From: Owenia fusiformis
Lineage: Eukaryota > Annelida > Polychaeta > Sabellida > Oweniidae
Length of the DNA stretch: 64,000 nt
Direction of reading: 5' to 3'
Assembly: GCA_903813345.2 (NCBI GenBank)
Contig: CAIIXF020000012.1
Span: forward strand, 28,718,684-28,782,683
The stretch's first letter is position 1, and every line of letters begins with the position of its first letter. Positions 9,601-21,600 of this stretch are shown here, piece by piece. The notes under the pieces were generated by a model. It saw only the letters and a program-made list of their open reading frames with translations, was not told the DNA's origin and searched no databases. Made by a program: the position numbers and the translations under genes.

Positions 9601-12600
9601 ACTCATTAGGTTTACTAATTTTACTCATAAGGTTTACTACCCCCAGAGTGAGGGGATTTCTCATCACCCCAGAAATGACCTTGAAAACTAGAGTGAGGAG
9701 ATAATCTGTTACAAAATTTTTCACTAAAATTGCTCTAATTTGGACAATTTTCATCCAATTTACACAAAAATGTCTTCAAATTATTACTGTAGATTGGGTT
9801 AATTTGGCGCTACTTAATTTGGCGATTTTGCCATATTTGGCATATTGGCGGTAATTTAATTTGGCGGATATGCAATTAGAAAAAAAAATTAAATGCAATT
9901 TAACTTACGCGCTGTTTGTGAATTACCATGCAAATGGTTTGGCTATGTTAATTTTTTCTTTTGAGGACCACTGGCGATATTCACTACGTTTGTACATTTT
10001 TGTGAGATCATCCTTTACATTTTGGTTGGTTGGTTGCACCTTGATTGATGCTGCTACTATATTGCGCTTTTCCCTGAGTATCAATGAGTGACTGACCAAT
10101 TCTTAGCCAATTTATAAGAGACATTTTTTCATATTTTTGGAAAAACTAAACCTAAAGTAACCTAAATACACTGGACGAAATACCCTAGATAATTCCCGGG
10201 GATTCATTCTAAATTTTGGCGAATATTTATATTGGCGAATTTTTCAATATCGCCAAATTCGCCAAATTAAAGCGGGCGCCAAATTAACCCAATCTACAGT
10301 ATGTAGAAATGATCTTACACTAAAAAATGCTCTAAATCAAATTTGAATAATTCTTATCCAATTTACAGAAAATACATTTTAAAATGTTTAGAAATGATCT
10401 CTGCTGACTAATTTCACCAACTTGGTGAAAAATCCTCTGGTTTCAAACCAATTTAAGAGCCTGGGACTCAAGAGGTTAAAATTGACTCATTCTACACGTT
10501 CTAATAATTTCTTCTTTCATGGGGTCCCCCTTCATGTTACGTAAAACAATGTGTGATTTAATCATTTTTATTAGCTAAATTAAATGGATAGCAATTACAG
10601 TTTAAGGTAATAACAAGCACAGTTACAGGACGGTAATTGTTCCACCACTTAAAATGTGACAAATAAACATTTTCTTAATTATTGGTTACAAAATACTAAA
10701 TATGTAACTAATGAAATTAATTCCACCATCCACCTGCATGATCAAGTCAGTATACAGTGAAACCTGTAAAGTGGAACACTTCTGTAAGTGGAACACTTTT
10801 GTAAGTGGAACACTTTTGTAAGTGGAACACTTCTGTAAGTGGAACACTTCTGTAAGTGGAACACTTCTGTAAGTGAAACACTTCTGTAAGTGGAATGCTT
10901 CTGTAAGTGGAACTCCTCTGTAAGTGGAACACTACTGTAAGTGGAACATGTCTGTAAGTGGAACATGTCTGTAAATGGAAACACCTCTTTGAGTGAAACT
11001 TCTGTGTAAGAGGAACACTTTTCAGAGTTGCATTACCAATTGACTTAATGTTCAATAAACCTCTGAAACACCTCCTAATCTTCCAAGTGGAACACCTTTT
11101 AGAGATACCAAAGGTGTGCCACGTACAAAGATTTTGCTGTACTTCACTGGTGATCCACTCGATTACGCTGGTTACCAAAACGAACCGTTTTGGTAACAAA
11201 ATGTCGGAACGTCGAAGGCACGATTTTTCTTTTTTCCTTATTTCACGCGTTGTAGGCAGAATCCCTACGACGTTTTTTCTCACAACGTGCAGCAGTATCA
11301 TATGTTTTAGAAAATGTACATGTTTGCGAAAAATAGCTCAGAGGACAACAGAACCGTCGATTTACTTCCTCACTTAAGTTACATAAACGGTTTTTCGAAA
11401 AACAGTTAAGATCTGCACTTTTAACCGAAACCGTTTATGTAACTTAAGTGAGGAAGTAAATCGACGATTCTGTTGTCTTCTGAACTATTTGTTCGCAAAT
11501 ATGTACAATTTCTTAAACATATGATACTGATACACGTTTGTGTTAGAACATGTCGTGGTAATTCTGCCTACAACGTGTAAAATAAGGAAACGAGAAAATC
11601 GTACCTTCCGGATCTTCCGACATTTTGTTACCAAAACGAACCGTTTTGGTAACCAGCGTAATCGAGTGGATCACCAGTGTACTTGTTGCTGTATTGTGTC
11701 ATAAGTAATTAATTGGAAATAGAATTGACTGTTTTTAATTTTCAGGAAAGAATAGGAGAATATAGCCCATTGCAGTTCATTAAGGGTGGAGTGTTGTGTA
11801 GCGCCCACTCCCATGGGTCCCAAGTTGTAGCTGGGTGAGTTAACTTTGGTACCTGCCATGCTGTTGGTTCAATTATTTTGCTATAGCTTCATGTGTTTTC
11901 AGCATGCTTTACCAGCAGGCTGTATCATTTGGTTCTATCAAAAATTTTGAAACTGCCATTTTTTGTCTGTCGATTTGACCAATCAGGACGACATGTCTTC
12001 TCTTCTTCTTGAAATCCAACTTAGTTTTATATCTCGTTTAAGTATTTGGAGACAAAAATTGCTCATATTCATTAATGAAATCATTAAAACAAAATCTGAT
12101 ATTTTTGCATTTTTGGAAAGGTGTCTGATTAAATTAGTTAAATAAAATATAAAAATGCATTTAGTTTCAATTCAGATTTGATGCCTTATAAGGACTTCAA
12201 TTTTTGCCCCTGACCCCCCCCCCCCCCCCCAACCCTCCTGGTGATGGACTCGTACTCCTGTAGCTTGACATTCTTTCTTTCATTTTTTCAGTTATACAAG
12301 TGGGCATGTAAAATACTGGGACCTGTCTAACAACGATGAGTGTATATTTCAACCGTCAAATACCTCACTTGTCATCGACCCCAATGTAGAGCAAGGAACT
12401 TTGGGTAATATTGTTACAAAGACGCACGTTAATTCACAACTGACGTCAGCTGGTTATTCTCTAGGTAATAATTATATAATTTTTTGACCATTTTAGAATC
12501 AGGTGAGAATTTAACTTCAAATTATTTCAAAATCTTTCGCCTTCGTTGTCATAAACCCCAATGTAGAGCAAGGAACTTTGTGTAATGTCGTCACAAAAAC

Positions 12601-15600
12601 ACACGTTATAGTTAACAATTGACATCAGCTGGTTATTGTTTAGGTAAGTATATAATTTTCAAATTAGTGAGAATATTACTTAAAAATAATATTTGATGTG
12701 ATAATGAATGTGAAATGCACGTCTTCAAAGCAATTATTTCAAAACCCATACCAACGTTTCTCTTAAAATCTTAACTTATGTTGAGATATCTGATGAAATA
12801 TATTCACACCCACAATCTATGACAGTACTGTTTGGTACTATTTTTATGACACTATCTGTTCAAAACTGTAAAATTTGGTACCATATGGAACCGTAGACTC
12901 AAAAGGTACCATATGGTACCATGAACACTTATGACATGGTACTTGAATGGTACGGTACCATACTCTTAATGTACTGTCCAAGTAAGGTCTTATAGGTGTT
13001 CACAGTACCATATGCATTTTTCTCAAAAGACAAACCATAAGGAACTGTCATGTAAAATACATGTAGGATTTTGGATTCATGATTTAGTTAAGGGCATAAT
13101 AGATGACTGTACCTTGGTTTGTATTTTGAGAAAAATGCATTGCGATAGCTACGCCCCCTTTGTCTTTATCCATCCTTTCTCAAATGGCAGATAGATGGAG
13201 CTCTGGCATAGCAGAATGAGAAAAATGCATCTCTTTAAATGTATGACTACTACTTCAGGCCTGATAAGTGATTAATTATATTATTTTTTAATGATATTTT
13301 TGACCAAAATATGGCTTTGAACGTATAACCTAACAATTACCTTGTTGGAATTGTATATTCTTATGCCCCTGGCCCTATATAGTATTTTTAATTGTTGTTT
13401 TTTTCCGTTTATCTTGCATGATTATCACCAGAAACTAATAATCTCTATAATTATTACCTAGTTGGGATTTTATAATTTGATGCCCCGTACATAGCAGTAT
13501 TTATAATCGAGTTGTTTTTAGTTCACCTTGCATAATTATCACCAGACACTATTCATTCCGATCGTGACAATTCTGCAAATATCGTTCATAAGTTTCCTGT
13601 CATCAAGTCTGAGCAATATGGACATCATGATTTGGTGCCTCTATGGCTTATGTTATAATTATCCCATCGAATGAAGTTCGGAGGGATATAGGGAACGCCT
13701 CCGTCCATCCGTCCGTACGTACGTCCGTCCGTCCGTCCGGGCAATAACTCAAATACCGTTGGACCGATTTTGTTCATATTTTGTACACATATACCCTATG
13801 GGGGTAGAAGTTTTGCTCGAAAGCCGATTTTCAAAATGGTCACTCATTTCAAAATGGCGGCCATTTTAGTGACGATTTTACAGTAATTTAGGTGCAATAT
13901 GTAAAACTGTAATAGCAATATGTTTTAAATGTAAAAGATTATAAAGGACATTAATAATGCTACAAATGTAGATATTAAAGAAGCACATGGCAGCCATCTT
14001 GAAAAATGGCGGCCTTTACTCGTCATTTTACAATTTTGGCTGTAACTCAAAAAATAGTGGAGCGATTTTGTTCATATTTGGTATGTGAATACTATAAGCA
14101 TTGCACACTGTCTAAAGACACTTTTGGTAGAAGGCGACCATTTTGAAAAATGGCCGCCATTTAAAAAAATGGCCGCCATTTAAAAAAATGGCCGCCATTT
14201 AAAAAAATGGCCGCCATTTTAACGCATTTTACTATAACTCGAAAAGTAGTGGAGCGATTTTGTTCATATTTGGTATGTGAATACTATAAGCATGGCACAC
14301 TGTCTATTTCTAATGACGCTTTTGGTAGAAGGTGGCCATTTTGAAAAATGGCCGCCATTTTAACGTATTTTACTATAACTCGAAAAGTAGTGTAGCGATT
14401 TTGTTCATATTTGACATGTGAATACTTTAAGCCTGGCACATTGTCTAATAAAACTTTGGGGAGTAGTCGGCCATTTTGAAAAATGGCCACCATTTTTATG
14501 TGTGTTATTTTACAAGTACGTGTGCGATTTTTCAAAAATTTAGAGGTGGCTAATTAAAAGCATATTATTTCTTCTGATGACAACTTGGCTAGTGAGCAAC
14601 CATTTTGAAAAATGGTGGCCTTTCTGGTGTGTTGTTTTATGATATTTGCGCTTCGTTTGTAAAAATGCCAGCCATTTCTGTTCGATAGGATTCGCTACGC
14701 TTTGGCGTTGCCGTTGTTCTGGTTTTAATTGGGCCATTTTTAGTTTTAGTTTATCTTGCGTAATATAAGATTTTGATGATTACGATTTGCAAATTTTCAT
14801 CCATGGAAATTAATAGACTCACCAAAAAAATATTTAATATTGACTATAATCAACCTAATGGATGGTGTTCAGATATAAAATCAGTTTCAATGAGTGATGA
14901 ATGATCATTGTAACCAGAAACAATATGTTAATATCAGCATTGTTAAGAGAAAACTAAAGTTAAAATTACAAGAAAAATTACATATAGACATTGAATCACA
15001 ACCCAAATTGAGGACTTACCTAACTTTTAAACATGACTGTCCAATAGAAAAATACTTACTTATATCATCATTGACAAGGGGTGAACGCTCTTTAATAGCT
15101 CAGTTAAGAACTGGTATACTTCCATTAGCAATAGAAAAGGGGAGATTTACCCAATCAAAAACCCCAGTAAACCAACGACAGTGCCTTTGTAACTCAGATG
15201 ATATTGAAAATGAATCACATTTTCTTATGTCCCCACCACATAGTGTGGGGCCATATTGTCGGCCTAGGCGCGTCCGTCTGTCTGTCCGTCCGTCCCTCCG
15301 TCTGTCCGTACGTCCAAGAGTTTTCTCCAAAACCGCTACAGATGTCACCTTCAAATTTTCAGGGATAACTTATGAGTGCATACAGATGTGGATGAAAAAA
15401 ATTTAACTCGATACCTACTTCCTGTCGGCCATTTTGAAGTCAAATGCTAAAATCCTTGTCTGCAAACTTTAAGAAAAACGGCTTCACATTTGCTTTTAAA
15501 ACTTTAACATCTTGTTCAGCTCACTTCATTCTAGATCTGATTAGGTTTTGGACCTGTTAGCTCAGTCATGTCAGCCATTTTGAATGTCTTAAGAAAAGTT

Positions 15601-18600
15601 AGCGCACGATAATACTTTAACTATTTAGTAGCTTTATAAATAATTTCAGATGTACTTTGTTGTAAAAGCCTATGTTATTGTTAACAGTAGTTATATGTGA
15701 TAATTTTGTAAGAAGAAATCAGCAAAACACATAATCACTTTTTTATTGTCGGCCATTTTGGATTTTTCCATCCTAAAATCTTGTCTGTGAAGTCTTGGGT
15801 ACGTGTTTTCAGGTGAACCGTTTGGTGGATCAATTTCAAATTTTCAGGGATGATTATTAGTATAAAAATCTAGATCTGATTTGTTTTTTGGCATTCTGGA
15901 TAAATGTCAAGGCAGCCATTTTGGATTTTCCGTCCTAAAATCTTGTCTGTAAAGTCTTGTCTACGCGTTTTCAGGTGAACCGTTTGGTAGATCAATTTCA
16001 AATTTTCAGAGATGATTCTTAGTATGAAAATGTAGAACTGATTAGTTTTTTGGCATTCTGGGCAAATGTCAAGGCAGCCATTTTGGATTTTCTGTCCTAA
16101 AATCTTGTCTGTAAAGTCTTGTCTATGCATTTCCAGGTGAACCGTTCTGTAGATCAATTTCAAATTTTTTAGGGATGATTCTTAGTATGAAAATCTAGAT
16201 CTGATTAGTTTTTTGGCATTCTGGATAAATGTCAAGGCAGCCATTTTGGATTTTCCGTCTTAAAATCTTGCCTGTAAAGTCTTGTCTACGCGTTTTTAGG
16301 TGAACCGTTTGGTAGATCAATTTCAAATTTTCAGGGATGATTCTTAGTGTGAAAATCTACATCTGATTAGTTTTTTGGCATTCTGTGTAAATGTCATGGC
16401 AGCCATTTTGGATTTTCTGTCCTAAAATCTTGTCTGTAAAGTCTTGTCTACGCGTTTTCAGGTGAACCATTTGGTAGATCAATGTCATATTTTCAGGGAT
16501 GATTCTTAGTATGAAAATCTAGGAACAGATTAGTTTTTTGACATTCTGGGTAAATGTCAAGGCAGCCATTTTGGATTTTCCATCCTAAAATCTTGTCTGT
16601 AAAGTCTTGTTTACATGTTTTCTAGTTAACTGTGTGACGGATCAATTAAAAATTTTCAGGTATGTATAAAATGTTCAAGGTATTCAGAAGCTAGAAAGTC
16701 TTCTTCAGGAAATCTTCCTTTAAAGATATCTTTGAAAATAAAAAATATATTTAATGTTTTGGAAAGTATTTGCAAAAACTATTTGATATAAGGAAAGCGT
16801 TTTATTTAAAAATCAAAATCAATAATGATGTTGAACTGAACTGCACTAATTTTACATTTGCATTTGTATTAACTATTGATGTAAAATGTGTCTCATAAGC
16901 CCAGGTAGGGCTGGCTATTTTAGATAGGTGACACTTAGATAAATGAATGAATCGATAAATAAATTCATGAGTATCCTGTCATTAAGTCATTAGGCAATAT
17001 GTATGTCATGATTGACGCCCCTACCGCATACATAGTATTTTTAATTGGGTAATTTTTAGTTTATCTTGCATAATTATTATATCACCAGAGACTATTCATC
17101 CCGATCATTACAATTTGGCATACAATTTTGCAATTTATCGTTCATAAGTTTTGGGAATTATAAGCAACATGTACGTCATGATTTGACGCCCCTACCGCAT
17201 ACATAGTATTTTTAATTGGGTAATTTTTAGTGAATCTTGCATAATTATCACCCAAAACCATTCATCCCAATCATTACAATTTGACCGATTATTGTTCATG
17301 AGTTTCCTGTTTTCAAGAATTATAAGCAACATGTACGTCATAATACCAAGGAGGGCCAATAATGTGAATAGCCTTGGCCCTCCACAGTGACACAGGTATT
17401 CCTCCAAATACATGTATCACGCGGTCCTAACTTCGACCGTTAATTTGAATTTTTGACCTACCAGATGTTTGAAAATCAAGGATTGCGAGTCTCATACTGC
17501 ACCGTTTTTCTTCAAACTTATACCATTAAGAGCAAAACAAAATTGCCTTTCTGTCCTTGGATTACTTTATTGCAAAGAGTCCCTCGTTCAAGCAGCGTTT
17601 TGGTCCCCAGCTGTTAGAAGGCCTTCTTACAGCTGGGGACCAAAATGCCACTGGAAGTAGGGACTCTGTTTAAGAGAATAATGTACCATCAGAAAGGGAT
17701 TTTTGTTATGCTTTGAATGGAACAAGTTTGAAGAAAAACGGTGCAGTATGAGACTCGTAATCCTTGATTTTCAAACATCCGGTAGGTCAAAAATTCAAAT
17801 TAACAGTCGAAGTTAGGACGGCGTGTATATTTAGTTTTATTAAAACGTCTTTTAAGGTTGGGTTGAGTTCTTCAGGGGGAAGGTCACAATGTCTTTTAAG
17901 AGTGGTGTCATTCTACAGGGTGGAGGGGGAGAAATGGAGGCCAAAGTGTAGGTAATATTCGCTCATACAGAACGGGGGTCATGTAAATACATTTGAAGGG
18001 GACTCGTAACTTGAAGAGGGAAATTTGGAAATGGAGAATTGGAAAAATTTGTGAATGAAGCACACCAGGCCTGTAGCCAGCTTTTGCCAAGGGCGGTTCA
18101 AAGATATCACAAAGGGTGGTTCACATTTGACAAAGGTGTGGTATCCATATGGAGAACTGAATTCAACAATGTTTTTCTCTAAAAACCAATCATTGAAAAC
18201 ATTCTTTAAAAAAACATGGTATTTTATGTAATGTTGACTGATTGACAACAATTTAATGCGAAAATTATATATTTTATATAACTTTTTGTTAACATTTTTT
18301 TGTTTTTTTAGTGCAATTGTTTTTGCTCCTTTCTACCAATTCTTGAGAATGAAATAAAATGTCTTTCCGAACCTTGTTGGAACAAAATAGCATATACAAC
18401 ATGTTTTTAGACCTCTCAATATTATAGTTATACAAAGGAATTTTTGGTTGATTTTAAAAAAGTATTCAAAATTTAAAACGAAATCCCCCCAAAATAGATA
18501 AAAATCAAGATAAACCTTTTATTTCATTAACAAGATACTTTTTTAAAATCAACCAAAATTTCCTTTGTACAATTACAATATTGAGAGACCTAACATGTTG

Positions 18601-21600
18601 TGTTTATGTCGTTTTGTTCCAATGAGGTTTCGGAAAGATGTTTCATTTCACTCTGGAAACATGATACCAAGAACAAAACAAGTGTTTGATGTGTTTTCTA
18701 AAACAATATAGATGTAAGTATATATATATTCTTCAAATTATATTGTTACCATTCAAACGATGATTATTAAATTGATGATGTTTAAAATTTTCAGAATTTT
18801 TTGATGACTGGTTTAAAAGAAACATGTGTTCAAAAAGTTCTCCATATCGAAACCACTCCTTTGGCCCAAACTTACTTGGAAAGTGCTTAGAATGGTGAAA
18901 AACTGCATGATTTTGACCCTATCCCCCTATTCCTCCTGGCTACAGGCCTGCTTACTCATCTTGTAATGACGATACTAACCATAACAGAGAAATTTCAATG
19001 AATATAATATGTCATGTGATATGTGTTCAACCAATCATAGTTTGAGAAAAACAATTCTATAAAATTACTATTTTCAGGTAATGAATTACTATTTTCAGGT
19101 AATGAATTACTATTTTTAGGTTATGAATTACTATTTTCAGGTAATGAATTACTATTTTCAGGTAATGAATTACTATTTTCAGGTAATGAATTACTATTTT
19201 TAGGTAATGAATTACTATTTTCAGGTAATGAATTACTATTTTCAGGTAATGAATTACTATTTTCAGGTAATGAATTACTATTTTCAGGTAATGAATTACT
19301 ATTTTCAGGTAATGAATTACTATTTTCAGGTAATGAATTACTATTTTTAGGTAACGTTGACATCTGGTACAACAAAGAAGGCTCAGAGACAACTCCTGTT
19401 CACACATTCAACATGAATAAACCTATACGCAATCTCCATGGTAACGATGATGTCATAATAGCCACATCAGAGTCACATCTAAGGGTGGAACACAGGCCAT
19501 TCAATCAAGAGAAATGGACCATGAAAATGGACATGCATTTTCCCGATCAGGTACTTAACAGTTGTCAGAAAATTGTTGAGGAGGATGTAGGAAGAGAAGG
19601 AGGGGGGGTTAGGTCTGCTTCAACCCTATCTCTGCTTCAACTCAGTCTACTTCTGTACTTCAGTCTCATCTCCTAACATGCTTTATTTTTCCATATTAGA
19701 ATTAAAAGTGGTAACATATTGTTAGTCTCAGACTTTTTTGTGGACGATTTTCAGTGTCTGTAACAAATTTTTACAACTTCCAATTAATAACTTATCAAGT
19801 ACTGTTTAGACTTACTTCAAAACACTGTGGTTCCAATACATTTCTGCCAATATCTGTTACCATGGCTACAAATAGGTGAACTACTTGTATCATTTTGTAA
19901 CCATTTGGAATAATTGAAGTATTGTTAACAATTCACATGGATTTGAAATTTTTATAAACATCTGAGGCTTGTTCATTTGTTACGACATTTAACATTTTTT
20001 GGCTGTTTCAGTTACAGTGGCAATGAATGTATGTTACCATGGAAACAGATTATTTTTTATGACTATTTGGGGTGCCAAACATTTGGTTCTGTAACTATTG
20101 CTTTTTAGCCATTTGCAATAACTATCTTGGTGGTGACAATTTTTAATGTTAATGCCTTGTTGAAAATTTGAAGCCCAATTTTTCAATGTACTTTGGTCCA
20201 ATTTTAGGCCCAAGCGTTTTGTGGACCTACTTTAGAGAGCACCTAGGGTCCTTAGTAATGCATGTTTTATGTTTTATTAGATTCAACATATGAACTACAC
20301 TCCAACAGTGCCTCAGCAAGATTTTGTTACCATAGCAACTGGGAACAGAGTCCAATTGGTTCAGCCTTGGTCACATGATAGTCATATGACTACTTTGCAC
20401 AATTTGATTGGCTCTTCCATAACAACCATAGCAACTAGCAAAGATGTCCTAGCTGTTGCTTTAAGATCTTTAGAGTTTGGAGTTTTCCAGGCTGACAACA
20501 AAGTGAGTACACACGAGGAGGAAATGTCCCAGAATTCATAGGAAATATCCCAGAATTCATAGATGCACCTACTTCTCAATGTAAATATACACCTCTAGAG
20601 GTTCATCCTTATTTGGAGATCAATGAATTATGAATTCTGGGATATTCCCTTCTTGGAGTTCAAGGTCATTACCAATCTAGCCAATATTTCATAGCTTTGT
20701 TGATATACCAAAAGGTGATAGGGTTTTTCGGAAAGGTCTATTAAATCAAATTTCTCAGAATATTTGTGATATTACATTTTAAACATTTCAACATGTATTT
20801 TAGCTCTTGATAATTAGCCACTACTAATTCCATATCCTATGTTATGCCTTGATTAAATGTTAAGTAAATATTTTTACATAATTTTGATGAATAAAGAATG
20901 AAATGTATAAATCAAATATTTCAGTGTAGGCTTTACTGCATGAGAAGTGGAAAGGAAACCCAGACGTTGAATGGATCAACAGGAACCATACGTGCCATTA
21001 GTCTCGATTTAGAGGGGCCCATGCTGGTCATGGGATCCGATGATAGGAGGTATAGTAAAACCTGTCTAAGTGGAACACCTTTTGGTACCCCTAAAAGTGT
21101 TCCACTTGGGAGGTGTTCAACTTACAGTGGTCTTGGGACTCTGAAAAGAGTTGCACCAAGAGGTATTCCAAGATTTCTTTGTACAGTAAAACAATAATAA
21201 AAATATTTTGTCATGTTCCATGTAATATGAAATTAAGAGAGTTTTTAAATGGGTGTGGCTTAATAAATGACATCATCGACTCTCTTCATAGATAAGATCT
21301 TATTGGCTGATCAAATGGCTGGTATTAGATAACAAAAATAAATATTCAACAAAAAACACTCAATATACTTACATATACCATAGTCACATATTTTTCTTAA
21401 TTTGGTTTTATTTTTCATTTTCTTGTGAGGTGTCATTTTCACAATATTAGTGCCCATTTAATTGGCAGATTTAAGCTATATTTCTCAAATAATAAAAACA
21501 AATCCAGACAGCTGACAATTAAGAACACACGTGTATGTGTACATGTTTTTAGCATACTGTCTTTTGTCCTCTTTTAACACATGTCCGAGCAAATTACATC

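Larger units (their letters stand above)
13355..17385 (-). mobile_element. Hairpin-headed element with ~170-bp core repeats, interrupted
   Basis: On the minus strand the head is a hairpin at 17383-17350 (GGAGGGCCAAGG and complement). It is followed by ~170-bp repeats containing GACGCCCCTACCGCATAC (17014, 17184) and, after a 3.3-kb interruption, by the same repeat at about 13355-13660. Everything between 13660 and 16975 is later insertion. A second head of the same family is at 21718-21762. Confidence 0.5.

Noticed and set aside
9861-10091. 76-residue plus-strand frame
   Set aside because: Lies wholly inside the 515-bp MITE with perfect TIRs; no domain.
10742-11301. Long minus-strand frame with repeated STYRSVPLTE peptide
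   Set aside because: Translation of the 17-bp array and part of the foldback element; no gene.
19057-19407. Repetitive-peptide frame on the minus strand (YLKIVIH repeats)
   Set aside because: Translation of the 21-bp acceptor array on the wrong strand.
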